Shown here: positions 27,648 through 37,872 of the stretch, one piece after another
Layout of the letters: each line of letters begins with the position of its first letter
How positions within the stretch are numbered: the first letter of the stretch is position 1
NCBI GenBank assembly: GCA_016707585.1
Contig: JADJHL010000011.1
Coordinates: 434,001-498,000, forward strand
Length of the DNA: 64,000 bases
Reading direction: 5' to 3'
From: Ignavibacteriales bacterium
GTDB taxonomy: Bacteria > Bacteroidota > Ignavibacteria > Ignavibacteriales > Ignavibacteriaceae
The notes under the pieces: model-generated
Told to the model about the DNA's origin: nothing
The model's database searches: none
Seen by the model: the letters and a program-made list of their open reading frames with translations, nothing else
Position numbers and translations under genes: made by a program

Positions 27648-29129
27648 CTAACTTTGATATGGTAAAGAAAAGATAAAAGTTGAACCTTTATCCTTTGCAC
27701 TTTTAAAACTAATTGTTCCGCCATTTTTTTCTATAAATTCTTTGCACAATAGTAAACCAAAGCCGGTCCCTTTTTCGTTACTTGTACCTTCAGTTGAAAA
27801 TTGTTTTTCAATTTTAAATAATCTGTCTTGATCTTCTACTGGAATTCCGATACCTGTATCAGTAACATAAAGTTCTGCTACTTTACCATTAACTCGACAG
27901 CCTACAGAAATAATCCCACCACTTCTAGAAAATTTAATAGCATTAGAAATCAGATTTCTTGTTGCGGATTCTATCATATTTCTATCAGCAAAAACTTTAA
28001 GTTCAGTTTCATTTTCTTTTAAAATTATAACATCTTTTGCTTTAATAGATTCCGAAAATGAATCAAGTGTATAGTTTATTACTTCATTTAAAATCACTTC
28101 GGATTTTTCAATTGAAAAATTTCCGTTTTGCAGTTTAGACCATTCCAATAAATTAGTTAGCAGATTGAAAAGATTATGAGCTGTTCTGTTAAGTGTTTTT
28201 GCAGAGTCTTTAATTTCTTGCTCTGTTAAGTCTTCAATATTGTTTGCAAGTAATTCTGAAAAACCAAGTAGCGAATTAAATGGATTTCTCAAATCGTGTG
28301 AGATAATCGAAAAAAATTTATCTTTAGAACTATTTGTAAGTTCTAACCGTTCAGAATATTCTTTTAATTTATTTTCGGAAATTTTTCTTTCACTTATGTC
28401 TGTAAGTGTGCCAACAATTTTTACTTTACCGCGAGAATTATTTACAAGCGATCCGCTTGATAAAGCCCATGCAATGCTCCCATCATTTTTTATCACTCTA
28501 TGTTCAATAGAATAAGATTTAATTTTACCTTGTAAAAGCTCGGTAAGCACGCTAACCTTTTTGTTATAGTCATCGATGGGCATAAGATTGCTCCATCCTT
28601 TATCTTTTACTTCCTGCAAAGTAAATCCAAATATTTTTGCTAAAGATTCATCCCCTTCAATTTCTAACGTTTTTGGATCAATCTCATAAACTCCCGCTTT
28701 ACCCGCCTTAATTGCCATCTCATATTTTTTATGAGCATCAACAATTTCTTCTTGTAATTTAAAATTTGCCAATCCTATTTCTATAGTTGAAAATAAATTG
28801 TCAATTTCAAACGGAGAAGTAAAATAAGCTACAGGATTCACTTTTTTTGCTTTAAGGTAAGCTTCACTATTATTTTCAGAGGAAATAATTATAACAGGAA
28901 AACCATTAATGCTTTTAATTTTTTTAACCAATTCAATTCCGGCAAAATCTGTTTCAAGTTTTGCATTTACTACTAAGAGTGATGGATTATTATCCTGAAT
29001 ATAAGCCAAAGCATCATTGCTGTTAGGAGGTGCTATTAAAGTAGTGTAACCGAACTGTGTTAGCTTTTGTTCAAGATTTATTAAAACAGAAGGTTCACTT
29101 AATACGAGAACAATTTTGTCTTCGCTCAT
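27648..29129 (-). CDS. PAS histidine kinase with degenerate receiver domain
   Basis: 493 residues. Residues 1-120 have the receiver fold, but the phosphoacceptor Asp is Asn55 (LLVVNAKL), the conserved Lys is Ser105 (AYFTSPFE) and the acidic pair is reduced (VLSEPS), so it is a pseudo-receiver. Residues 125-250 form a PAS domain, followed by HisKA with FFSIISHDLRNPFNS (phosphoaccepting His) and HATPase with ATRNLISNAIKFS, VTDTGIGIP and GTGFGL. No membrane segment, so it is cytosolic. Its cognate regulator is not adjacent. It may be gated by protein contact through the pseudo-receiver. Confidence 0.88.
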   Translation of the reverse strand: MSEDKIVLVLSEPSVLINLEQKLTQFGYTTLIAPPNSNDALAYIQDNNPSLLVVNAKLETDFAGIELVKKIKSINGFPVIIISSENNSEAYLKAKKVNPVAYFTSPFEIDNLFSTIEIGLANFKLQEEIVDAHKKYEMAIKAGKAGVYEIDPKTLEIEGDESLAKIFGFTLQEVKDKGWSNLMPIDDYNKKVSVLTELLQGKIKSYSIEHRVIKNDGSIAWALSSGSLVNNSRGKVKIVGTLTDISERKISENKLKEYSERLELTNSSKDKFFSIISHDLRNPFNSLLGFSELLANNIEDLTEQEIKDSAKTLNRTAHNLFNLLTNLLEWSKLQNGNFSIEKSEVILNEVINYTLDSFSESIKAKDVIILKENETELKVFADRNMIESATRNLISNAIKFSRSGGIISVGCRVNGKVAELYVTDTGIGIPVEDQDRLFKIEKQFSTEGTSNEKGTGFGLLLCKEFIEKNGGTISFKSAKDKGSTFIFSLPYQS

Positions 29130-29219
29130 AAAATCTCTTTAAAGTTGTACATACTGCAAATTGAGTTAGCAATCTAACAAATTAAATATAAATCTTCATT
29201 GTAAGATTTATATCCAAAA

Positions 29220-30134
29220 TTATTTATTTATTAATTTTCTAAACTTTAAACCATTTAAACCCTGCAAGCCGCCAGTATGGACGGCAATAATTGACGAATG
29301 CTTAGGAAAAAAATCATTCTTAATTAATTCATAAATCCCATAAAACATTTTGCCTGTATAAATTGGTTCAATTTCAATTTTGTGTTTTATGTAAAATTCG
29401 TTGCAAAATTCTATTAACTCATTATTAACTTTTGCGTAGCCGCCAAAATGATAATCAAGATTAATTTGCCAGTTAGTAAGATTTTCTTTTTGATATTCGG
29501 ATAAAAGTTTTTTTATGTTTTGATAAAGAAAATTTCCACCTTTAAGTGCAGAAAACCCAAGAGCAAATGATTTTGAATCAAGACCAAGAATTAATCCTGC
29601 TAAAGTACCACCAGTGCCACAAGCAGAACAAATAAAATTAAATTGTGTATTTATAGCTGGAATAATTTCAGCTACTCCTTTTATTGCTAGTTCGTTTGAA
29701 CCGCCTTCAGGCACAAGATAAAAATTACCAAACTTTTCTTTTAACTTTTTGATTAATGTTTCATCATATTTATTTCTGTAAGATTTCCTATCAAGATATT
29801 CCAGTGTCATTCCATTTTCTTGAGCAGAATTTAATGTTGGATTTAGCGGCAAATGTTCTTCCCCACGAATTACGCCTATTGTTTTAATCCCATATTTTTT
29901 TCCTGCTGCCGCTGTAGCATGAATATGATTGGAAAATGCACCACCAAATGTTAAAAGTGTTTTGTATCCAAGTTTTTCAGCTTCAATAAGATTGTATTTT
30001 AATTTGTAAAATTTATTACCGGAAATAAAATCATCTGTAAGATCTTCCCTTTTAATAAAAACCTTTATTTGCTTTTCTGAAAATAGAGGATCAAATATTT
30101 CAGTTAACGGAGTTGTGGGATTTTCAATAATCAT
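29220..30134 (-). CDS. PLP-dependent ACC deaminase/D-cysteine desulfhydrase family
   Basis: 304 residues, slightly short for the family (about 330). The N-terminus has PLTEI, KREDLTDDFISGNKFYKLKYNL with the PLP-binding Lys in GNKFYK, GGAFSNH, and ACGTGGTLAG for the phosphate cradle. Enzymes of this fold-type II group deaminate 1-aminocyclopropane-1-carboxylate or release sulfide from D-cysteine; sequence alone does not separate them. The desulfhydrase role is likelier in a bacterium of this kind. Confidence 0.85.
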   Translation of the reverse strand: MIIENPTTPLTEIFDPLFSEKQIKVFIKREDLTDDFISGNKFYKLKYNLIEAEKLGYKTLLTFGGAFSNHIHATAAAGKKYGIKTIGVIRGEEHLPLNPTLNSAQENGMTLEYLDRKSYRNKYDETLIKKLKEKFGNFYLVPEGGSNELAIKGVAEIIPAINTQFNFICSACGTGGTLAGLILGLDSKSFALGFSALKGGNFLYQNIKKLLSEYQKENLTNWQINLDYHFGGYAKVNNELIEFCNEFYIKHKIEIEPIYTGKMFYGIYELIKNDFFPKHSSIIAVHTGGLQGLNGLKFRKLINK

Positions 30135-30205
30135 AAAAATATTTTGTTTGCTAATCCAAAACTAGGTAAAGCTTAAGAAATAAAAGAAATTTTTAAAACA
30201 AAAAA

Positions 30206-30231
30206 CCCGTCCAAAATATTATTAAGACGGG
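30206..30231 (-). terminator. rho-independent terminator
   Basis: On the minus strand CCCGTC and GACGGG form a 6-bp stem followed by a TTTTTT run. It lies 24 bp past the stop of the 89-residue gene at 30255. Confidence 0.7.
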
Positions 30232-30254
30232 CTAGGCAGAACTCCTTAAAATTA

Positions 30255-30524
30255 CTATGATCTACTTATCTGTTTTGGAGGGTTATGCACTATCTTCCTT
30301 ATTGTATCAAATTGGAGATAAGGATATTCTGCTCTTAGTGTGTCAATTGCATCACCGGTTCTAATTTTTTGTGAGCGTAAAGTTTTAAATCTTCTTCTGA
30401 TAATATAATCCCTAACAGAGCGATCATTAATTAAACCGCGGCTGTTTAGCAATTCCCAAATCTCATCGCTTATAAGATCCGCTAAAGGATTAGAAATTGT
30501 TTTTGGATATACAAAATTTTCCAT
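30255..30524 (-). CDS. small conserved hypothetical, possible DNA-binding
   Basis: 89 residues, helical and basic: SDEIWELLNSRGLINDRSVRDYIIRRRFKTLRSQKIRTGDAIDTLRAEYPYLQFDTIRKIVHN. The spacing of helices and the Arg cluster suggest a helix-turn-helix-like fold, but no family is assigned. The ATG at 30524 has GGAGG at good distance; the GTG one codon upstream is less favoured. A terminator follows. Confidence 0.6.
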   Translation of the reverse strand: MENFVYPKTISNPLADLISDEIWELLNSRGLINDRSVRDYIIRRRFKTLRSQKIRTGDAIDTLRAEYPYLQFDTIRKIVHNPPKQISRS

Positions 30525-30725
30525 CACTTCCTCCTCTAATATTTTTAGGATTATAATTTGATTCTAATGGTTGATTACTTTTTATTAAAAGTGTAGAGTC
30601 AAATTCTGGGATAAAAGTGCAAATTTATTTATGGATGCGCAACCGCATAGATATGTGGTTTTTTTTTGCCTGGTAATTCTGAGTGCTATTATTTGCGCAT
30701 AACTGTGTAGGAATGCAAAGATGAC

Positions 30726-31364
30726 TCAGATAATATTCTTTCTTATCGCTTTAGCAACTGCTTCGGATTGTGAATGTACGTGAAGTTTTTTGTAGATATT
30801 TCTGATATGATGCCTAACAGTATCAACACTAATGTAAAGATTTTCAGCAATTTCCTGGTAATTATATCCTTCTGCAAGCAGGTTAAGAACCTCAACCTCT
30901 CTATCACTTAAATCAAAATCTTTTTCCTGAGATAAAATTCCTTTTCCTTCTTTAAATGCTGTTATAACCTGTCGTGCTATTCTTGAACTCATTGGTGAGC
31001 CGCCATCATTAGCATCTTTAATTGCTTCAAGTAATCTAGCCGGCGGAGTTTTTTTTACAAGATAACCACACGCTCCGGAACATAATGCATCAAAAACAAA
31101 TTCACTTTCTTCATAAATCGTTAACATCAAAACATTTATATCAGGATTTTTTTTGATTGCATTTTTAACACCTTCAATTCCATTCATTCCGGGCAAACCA
31201 ATATCCATTAAAACAACATTAATATTTAGAACATTTATTTTGGGAAGAAAAGATTCAACATCGCCAAAAGCACCAACACATTTATATCCATCAGTTCCGT
31301 TTATTAATGCTGCTAAGCCTTCTCTTATGGTTGTGTTATCTTCAACAATTGCTACGTTTATCAT
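30726..31364 (-). CDS. NarL/LuxR-family response regulator
   Basis: 212 residues: an intact receiver (acidic VEDN at residues 7-10, Asp54 in VLMDIGLPGM, Lys in YLVKKTPP) and a C-terminal LuxR helix-turn-helix (LSDREVEVLNLLAEGYNYQEIAENLYISVDTVRHHIRNIYKKL). It is a DNA-binding transcription factor activated by phosphorylation. Its ATG overlaps the stop of the upstream propeller kinase by four bases, so they form a translationally coupled pair. Confidence 0.93.
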   Translation of the reverse strand: MINVAIVEDNTTIREGLAALINGTDGYKCVGAFGDVESFLPKINVLNINVVLMDIGLPGMNGIEGVKNAIKKNPDINVLMLTIYEESEFVFDALCSGACGYLVKKTPPARLLEAIKDANDGGSPMSSRIARQVITAFKEGKGILSQEKDFDLSDREVEVLNLLAEGYNYQEIAENLYISVDTVRHHIRNIYKKLHVHSQSEAVAKAIRKNII

Positions 31365-34300
31365 TGATTAAATAGAAATTTTAATTTACCAATATTGCCT
31401 GCTTTACCAATATATCTAATAGTTGTACCTGTATTTGGAGCAGATTTTATTTTAATTTTTCCACCAATTTGTTTGGCCCTGTTTTCAATATTTCTAAGAC
31501 CGTTTCCTGTAGTTATAGAATTATTGTCAAACCCTTTTCCATCATCGTTAAGCGAAATTTCAAGAACATCGTTTCTAAAATTTGCTTCAAGAGTTATGTG
31601 TTTGCAACTACTGTGTTTTAAGCTGTTATTAATTGCTTCTTTAAATATTAAGTACAAATTCTGTTTTATATCCATAGGAAGTTTTACATCTTTTAACTTT
31701 TCTAAATCCTTTGCTCTAAAAGAAATTCCTAAAGATCCTAGAACTTCTGAATAAGAATCCTTTAAACGAAGAATTAAATCGTGCAAAGAATCTCGTTTAG
31801 GATTTACAACCCAAACAATATCACTCATGTTATCAACAAGCTGACGCGAAATATCACTTATCTTACTTAATTCTTTTCCTGAATTATTTTTGTCAGAATT
31901 TATTTTGCTTGTGGCAACTTCACTAAGTATAGAAATTTCTGTTAAACCTGAACCGATATTATCATGTAAATCCGCAGCAAGTTTAGATTTTAATTTTTCA
32001 ATTGCAAGCAAGTTTTTAATCCTTAAAGTGCTGATATAATATAAAATTGCTGCAAGCATAATTATTACTAAAGTAATAAACCACCATGTTTGCCAAAACG
32101 GACCAAGTATTACAACTTTAATTGACGCATAATTATCAGCCCAAACTCCATCACTGTTTGAGCCCTTAACTTTAAATATATAAGTGCCGGGCGAAATATT
32201 TGTATATGTTGCCATTCTTCTTGAAGCATCTGTAGTTTGCCATTGATCCTGTAGTCCTTCTAATATATAAGCATACTGGTTGTCTTGCGGATCAGAAAAA
32301 TCGAGAGAAGAAAATTCAAATGTGATAAAATTTTGTTTGTAATCAAGAGTAATTTCTTTTCGTTCGCCTTTTATATGTTCATTAAAAACTTTTATAGATG
32401 TTATTACTACTGAAGGTATATACTTGTTTGATTTTATATTTTTAGGATTAAAAATATTTAACCCATTTATTCCCCCAAAATATATATTGCCAATTTCATC
32501 TTTAAAATAAGCACCGCCGCTAAACTCTAAACTTTGTACACCATCTTGTATATCATATCTATTAATTTGTTTTGTAGCAAGATTAAGTTTAAAAATTCCA
32601 TCATCAGAACTTATCCACAAGTCTTTGGAATCATCTTCAAGAATACCGTAAACAACTCCACTTGTTAATCCTTCTCTATACGAGTATCGTTTAAACTTAT
32701 TGGATTTTCTATCAAAACTAGTTAAGCTTCCACCATAAGAACCCAACCACATTGTGCCTTGTGAATCTTCAAATATGGTCATTAAGTTTTCGATATTATA
32801 TTTATCATTTTGACCAGAGTTAATAGGATATCTTTTAAACTTACCAGTTAAAGGATCAAATTGATTTAACCCGCCACCATAAGTTCCAATCCAAAAAAAT
32901 CCATCTTTAGATTTGAAGAGTTTGTAAACTCTGTTATCGCTAATTGATTCGGAATTATTTTCATCAAACTTGTAGTGAACAAATTTTAATTTTTGATTTA
33001 GTGGATTACCTTTTACAATAACTTTGTTTAATCCACCGCCAAAAGTTGCAATCCAGTATATACTATCAGATTCAATAAAAACATCCTGTATCTGGTTACT
33101 GCTTATACTCTGTTTATCAACCAGGTTGTGTTTGTAAACAAAAGATTTAAAAGAGTTTTTATTTATGATATTTAATCCGCCATCATAAGTACCAACCCAC
33201 AAATTATTAAAAGAATCTTCCTTTATAACTCTTATATGATTGCTGCTAAGAGAATTTTGTTTTTGAGATTTTGAAATACTTGTAAAAGTATTGCTATTCA
33301 AATCGATTCGATTTAATCCCCCTTTGTATGTACCAACCCAAAGAATATTATTTATGTCCTTATAGATTGACCACACAACATTATCGTTTAACGAATTACT
33401 TTTTCCAGCTTCGTGTTTTATAATATTAAACTTGGCATTGTTAACCTGGATTTTAGTAACGCCTGAACCTAAATGTGAACCCGCCCAAATCATACCAGAT
33501 TTATCTACTGACAGAGAAAGTACGTCATTGTCACCCAGCGAGTTTTCATTAAATGGATCACTAAAAAAATGCTCAGACTGATTTTTTTTTGTAGAAAATT
33601 TAATTAAACCACCGCCAAAAGTTCCAAACCAAATATTTTGATTTTTATCTTCTGCAATTGCCATCACAGTGTTTCTGCTAGTTTGATCACCAGTAATTGG
33701 GCATTGCTTACGATCAAATTTTATTTTACTTAAAGGCAAGTTCAAGTCAGAATTATTAATTTTAAACACTCCACCATAAAACGAGCCTAACCAAAAATTT
33801 TTATTTGAATCTTGAAATAGTGTTAACAAATTATTATCTGGTAAAGAAAAATTATCACCACCTTTTACAATATTTTCAAATGAAAAAATATCATTGCTGG
33901 AAGAATTATCTGCTGTCATCCTTATAAGTCCACCACCAAAAGTTGCAATCCACAATTTTCCATTCTCATCAAATTGAAGATCCATTATTCGATTGGTGGT
34001 AAGTCCGTTTGAATCATTATTATCAACATAAAAATGCTTTATTACTTTAAAATTTTTATCAATTCTAATTATACCTTTGCCCCAGGTTCCAATCCACAAA
34101 TAACCATATTTATCTTCGGTAATTGTTGTAATTGTTGTGTTTTGATTTCTAGAAAATGAAAGTGGATATTCATAAAAGTTTTCAACTTGTTCAGGAATAG
34201 ATTTTAAAAATGTAGTAACGTTTTTATAGATAAACGTATCAGATTTTCTATCATATTTATTTATATTCCCATATATAGTACCAATCCAGAGTGATCCATT

Positions 34301-34606
34301 CTTATCCTCAAAAAGGGAATTGGTTCCATCATCCGAAAGAGAAGTTGGATCTTTTGGATCATTATAAAAGACTTTAAATAAATATCCATCATAGCGGTTT
34401 AAGCCGCTTCTGGTAGCAAACCACATATAACCTTTGCTATCCTGTAAAGAAGCAAAAATGGTGCTTTGAGATAAACCATCTTCAATTCTAAGTTGTCTCA
34501 GATTATATTCTTGTGCAATTAAATCAATTTGTGAAATGATAAGTATCACAATTAATAATGTTGCTGCAACTATTCGGGTGTTGTATTTCAATTTTTTTAC
34601 AATCAT
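31361..34606 (-). CDS. propeller-type sensor histidine kinase (HisKA_3)
   Basis: 1081 residues. A signal/TM helix (IVAATLLIVILIISQIDLIA) is followed by about 14 Reg_prop blades (GYMWFATRSGLNRYDG, GYLWIGTWGKGI and similar), a Y_Y_Y domain (PSVVITSIKVFN...YTNISPGTYIFKVKGSNSDG), one TM (WWFITLVIIMLAAILYYI), HisKA_3 with LAADLHDNIGSGLTEI (His near residue 870) and HATPase with IFKEAINNSLKH and DDGKGFD. This is the periplasmic sensor architecture used for glycans and other extracellular cues in Bacteroidota and Ignavibacteria. The NarL regulator follows, overlapping by four bases. Confidence 0.93.
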   Translation of the reverse strand: MIVKKLKYNTRIVAATLLIVILIISQIDLIAQEYNLRQLRIEDGLSQSTIFASLQDSKGYMWFATRSGLNRYDGYLFKVFYNDPKDPTSLSDDGTNSLFEDKNGSLWIGTIYGNINKYDRKSDTFIYKNVTTFLKSIPEQVENFYEYPLSFSRNQNTTITTITEDKYGYLWIGTWGKGIIRIDKNFKVIKHFYVDNNDSNGLTTNRIMDLQFDENGKLWIATFGGGLIRMTADNSSSNDIFSFENIVKGGDNFSLPDNNLLTLFQDSNKNFWLGSFYGGVFKINNSDLNLPLSKIKFDRKQCPITGDQTSRNTVMAIAEDKNQNIWFGTFGGGLIKFSTKKNQSEHFFSDPFNENSLGDNDVLSLSVDKSGMIWAGSHLGSGVTKIQVNNAKFNIIKHEAGKSNSLNDNVVWSIYKDINNILWVGTYKGGLNRIDLNSNTFTSISKSQKQNSLSSNHIRVIKEDSFNNLWVGTYDGGLNIINKNSFKSFVYKHNLVDKQSISSNQIQDVFIESDSIYWIATFGGGLNKVIVKGNPLNQKLKFVHYKFDENNSESISDNRVYKLFKSKDGFFWIGTYGGGLNQFDPLTGKFKRYPINSGQNDKYNIENLMTIFEDSQGTMWLGSYGGSLTSFDRKSNKFKRYSYREGLTSGVVYGILEDDSKDLWISSDDGIFKLNLATKQINRYDIQDGVQSLEFSGGAYFKDEIGNIYFGGINGLNIFNPKNIKSNKYIPSVVITSIKVFNEHIKGERKEITLDYKQNFITFEFSSLDFSDPQDNQYAYILEGLQDQWQTTDASRRMATYTNISPGTYIFKVKGSNSDGVWADNYASIKVVILGPFWQTWWFITLVIIMLAAILYYISTLRIKNLLAIEKLKSKLAADLHDNIGSGLTEISILSEVATSKINSDKNNSGKELSKISDISRQLVDNMSDIVWVVNPKRDSLHDLILRLKDSYSEVLGSLGISFRAKDLEKLKDVKLPMDIKQNLYLIFKEAINNSLKHSSCKHITLEANFRNDVLEISLNDDGKGFDNNSITTGNGLRNIENRAKQIGGKIKIKSAPNTGTTIRYIGKAGNIGKLKFLFNQ

Positions 34607-34757
34607 AAAATCAATTCTAAACCATATATATGTTATTTTTTTGAAAGATTCTACTTCTCTAAAATATGAAATACTGATGTGAGCTAGATGATTGACAAAT
34701 AAAGTGTTATAACATACTTTTAAAATAAAATTATTTTATGATAAAGTAAGGTAAAAA

Positions 34758-35468
34758 ATGAAAAAAGTTATTTACAGATCTGAAGATAGGGGAAAGGCAA
34801 ATTATGGGTGGCTTAATACAAACTACAGTTTTAGCTTTGCTAATTATTATAATCCAGCCTTGATGAATTTTGGTTTGCTTAGAGTTTTAAATGATGATAA
34901 TGTAAAACCTTCATCTGGATTTGGCACTCATCCACATAATAATATGGAAATTATAACTATAATTTTAGATGGTGCACTTGAGCATAAAGATAGTATGGGA
35001 ACAGGATCAGTAATTTATAAAGATGAAATTCAGGTAATGTCTGCAGGCTCTGGAATCACGCATTCAGAATTTAATCCTTCTGATAAAGAAGATGTTAGCT
35101 TGCTGCAAATCTGGATTTTTCCAAAGGAAAATAATATAAAGCCAAGATATGATCAGAAGAAATTTTCTATAGAAAACAGAAACAACAAATTAATTCCCGC
35201 AGTTTCCGGATTAAATAAAGAGGATTCGCTTTACATTCATCAAAATGCTGAAATATTTCTTGGAAAGTTTGATAAAGGAAGCAAAGTAAATTATAGGATT
35301 TCTAATTTAGTAAATGGTGCATATATATTTTTGATTGATGGGCAAATTAAAACTGTTGAGGAAGATTTATTTAAACGAGATGCTATCGGGATTTATGAAA
35401 CACATCAATTTGAAATTGAAGTTTTAAATGATGCTTATTTTATAATTATCGATGTTCCGATGAACTAA
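34758..35468 (+). CDS. pirin-like cupin protein
   Basis: 236 residues, the short YhaK/pirin length. The N-terminal cupin carries the metal motif HPHNNMEIITIILDGALEHKDSMG and later GSGITHSEFN, which together supply the three His and one Glu metal ligands. Related pirins oxidise quercetin or sense redox state. AAGG precedes the ATG. It is divergent from the kinase gene to its left and ends 5 bp from the convergent GT-C gene. Confidence 0.88.
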   Translation: MKKVIYRSEDRGKANYGWLNTNYSFSFANYYNPALMNFGLLRVLNDDNVKPSSGFGTHPHNNMEIITIILDGALEHKDSMGTGSVIYKDEIQVMSAGSGITHSEFNPSDKEDVSLLQIWIFPKENNIKPRYDQKKFSIENRNNKLIPAVSGLNKEDSLYIHQNAEIFLGKFDKGSKVNYRISNLVNGAYIFLIDGQIKTVEEDLFKRDAIGIYETHQFEIEVLNDAYFIIIDVPMN

Positions 35469-35473
35469 AATTA

Positions 35474-36898
35474 TTAGTTCTCATTTAGGAGTTGGCTTCG
35501 ATTAAAATATCCAAAGCCAGCACCTTTTTTTATTTCATAAATAAATAAAAGTATAACCGGAATATGTTGTATGTAAATAAAATATCCGCTTAAAGGATTT
35601 AAATGGTAAAGTGGAATTAAAAAAGCATACATCAACAAAGAAACTTTAGGACTGAATACAAGCGTTAAAATCATCCAAGTAAGGTACCACGGGAATTGTG
35701 TTGGGCTAATTAAAAATGAAATAGCAATAATCATTAATATTTTATCTGTAATATCTAAATTATTTTTTGCCGGTTTTCGTATTAGAAATAACAAGGTGAT
35801 AAATACAATTCCGCCAACAATCCATCGTGCAACGCAATCAGCACAAACGTAATAGATTTTAAATGTTGTTGTAAATAATTCTATTCCATCTTTTAATAAA
35901 GTGTAAAATGCTGCATTGTTTATCCAGTTAGTTGCATACTTCATAAATCCTTGATTCTCATCATAACCGGCAAGTAAAACAGGAATGAATATTATAATTA
36001 CAACAAGTGAAAACACAATTCCATTTAAAATTAATTTCCATTTTTGAATTGTTAATCTTCTTAAAAATATTGGAAAGATTAAAACCGGCCACAATTTAAA
36101 TCCAACAGCCAAAGCAAGCATTGCGCTTGATGTTAGATATTTATTGTTTAAAAAATAATAAATTGAAATTGCTGTAAAGAGCAAAGCAAATAAATCATAA
36201 TGACCTGTGTTAAAAAACTCGTGAAGCACAATAGGATTTAACCAATAAATTGAAATGAATACAATTGGTAGTTTTAGTTCCTTTAAAATTCTTATTAGAA
36301 AGAAAAGTAAAAGAATATCTCCGATTAACATTACAAATTTCCATCCAACCACACTCCATGGAAATATTATATATGAAACTGCAAAAGTGAGTTGTGAAAG
36401 AGCAGGATAAAGTGTTTTTATTTTTGGATGATTAATTTTATTAATCACTTCGCCGGATTCTTTTGCCAAATCTAAAATTTTATCCGGCACGTTAATGTTT
36501 TTATCAAGTACATCCTGAGGGCTTTGTACATAAGGATTAAATCCATTTGCAGTTACAGCGCCATCCCACAAATATCTGTAAAAATCATCTTCAAGAATTG
36601 GTGATGATGGAATTAAAACAACTCTTGCAAGTAATCCTGAAAAAATTATCCACGCAATCCAGGTCTCTTTTATAGGTACTTTATTGATGTTGATAATTGC
36701 AATAAAAAAAAGTAACCCGATTAAAATTCTTTGAACTACAAAAAGTATTTTTTTTGTGTTGTCTGGCTGAGCATCATAAGTTAAACTGCCAGAGACAAAG
36801 AAGATATAAATTGCGTAGTGTATAACACCAACGCCAAGCAATATCCAAAGAGTCTTTGCAGAAAAATACTTTCCCAAAATATTTAAACTTTGTTTCAT
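35474..36898 (-). CDS. GT-C family membrane glycosyltransferase
   Basis: 474 residues with about ten to twelve membrane helices. The first external loop contains SSPILEDDFYRYLWDGAVTANGFNPYVQSP, the acidic DD/ED motif typical of the mannosyltransferase and DUF2029/GT87-like GT-C enzymes that use polyprenyl-phosphate sugars. It ends close to the pirin gene and begins 10 bp after the methyltransferase stop on the same strand. The two are likely one operon modifying a lipid-linked or surface glycan. Sugar and acceptor unknown. Confidence 0.8.
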   Translation of the reverse strand: MKQSLNILGKYFSAKTLWILLGVGVIHYAIYIFFVSGSLTYDAQPDNTKKILFVVQRILIGLLFFIAIININKVPIKETWIAWIIFSGLLARVVLIPSSPILEDDFYRYLWDGAVTANGFNPYVQSPQDVLDKNINVPDKILDLAKESGEVINKINHPKIKTLYPALSQLTFAVSYIIFPWSVVGWKFVMLIGDILLLFFLIRILKELKLPIVFISIYWLNPIVLHEFFNTGHYDLFALLFTAISIYYFLNNKYLTSSAMLALAVGFKLWPVLIFPIFLRRLTIQKWKLILNGIVFSLVVIIIFIPVLLAGYDENQGFMKYATNWINNAAFYTLLKDGIELFTTTFKIYYVCADCVARWIVGGIVFITLLFLIRKPAKNNLDITDKILMIIAISFLISPTQFPWYLTWMILTLVFSPKVSLLMYAFLIPLYHLNPLSGYFIYIQHIPVILLFIYEIKKGAGFGYFNRSQLLNEN

Positions 36899-36908
36899 GA
36901 TACTTTTG

Positions 36909-37682
36909 TTACCGGGTTATCATTATCCAGGAAAATGGAGAATCTTCTTCAAAGAATATATTTGACAATTTATTTTTAATAGAATTTGGATTGTAAAGTA
37001 ATTGATTTCTAAAATATTTAAGTTCATCAGTAGTATGATGAAAAAATTTCTGCGTCATTTCCGGTAATCCAATTGAGCTAAAATGCTTTAACGAATTATT
37101 TTTTACTCGAATCAAATCATTTGCTAAATAGAATGGTGTATCAAGAATATGAACTTCACCATAAGATTTGGAAATTGTTAGCAACTCTTTTAGTAAAACA
37201 TCAACATCTTTAAAATATTGTAAAGTTGAATTTAGTATTACAATGTTAAACGTATCTGTAGGAAGTGTAGCTTTTGAAATATCACCATAAATAAAAATTA
37301 CCTTTTCACTCGAAAATAATTTATCAGCTTGTTCAAGTTCAACCAGGTTTGTATCAATTCCAAAATAGTTGTGATCAAATTCTTTTGCCAGTTGCCCAAT
37401 TAACCAGCCGTTTCCACAGCCAACATCAAGAATATTAAGTTTTGTTTTTTTTGTGGAAAGATAATACCTGAATCTTAAAAAAGTTCTTACTCGTAATTGC
37501 CATTCTTTTTTATAAGGATTTCTTTGAGATGAGTAAGGTAAAAGTTTTACTTCATCATTATCATAAAATCGTTTTTCTTTTTTAAGCAGTTGCTGATATA
37601 AAATTTCAAAAGATTTATCGATTTCGTTCAGATAAATAATTCCATTATCAGTTTTTTGTTTTTGTAATTCTTCTAAAATCAT
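36909..37682 (-). CDS. class I SAM-dependent methyltransferase
   Basis: 257 residues. The S-adenosylmethionine-binding motif I is ILDVGCGNGWLIG, followed by FGIDTNLVELEQADKLF (motif II acidic residue) and FNIVILNSTLQYFKDVDVLLKELL. Small-molecule or lipid methyltransferases look like this. It shares an operon with the GT-C glycosyltransferase, so the target may be a sugar or lipid intermediate. It diverges from iorA. Confidence 0.82.
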   Translation of the reverse strand: MILEELQKQKTDNGIIYLNEIDKSFEILYQQLLKKEKRFYDNDEVKLLPYSSQRNPYKKEWQLRVRTFLRFRYYLSTKKTKLNILDVGCGNGWLIGQLAKEFDHNYFGIDTNLVELEQADKLFSSEKVIFIYGDISKATLPTDTFNIVILNSTLQYFKDVDVLLKELLTISKSYGEVHILDTPFYLANDLIRVKNNSLKHFSSIGLPEMTQKFFHHTTDELKYFRNQLLYNPNSIKNKLSNIFFEEDSPFSWIMITR

Positions 37683-37872
37683 AATCGTAAAATAAATAAC
37701 ATTGATCTAAAAGTAAGAATCTATTGATGGATTTGTTTTGGTTATACTAATTAATTAAGAATAGTATTTACAACATTCTATCAAATAAAAGTAAGAAAAC
37801 AGATTTCCTTTCCTTATTTTTGATCATTAAAAATTTTGAAATTCCATTCTGGAAAACAGAAGGAGAGGAATA

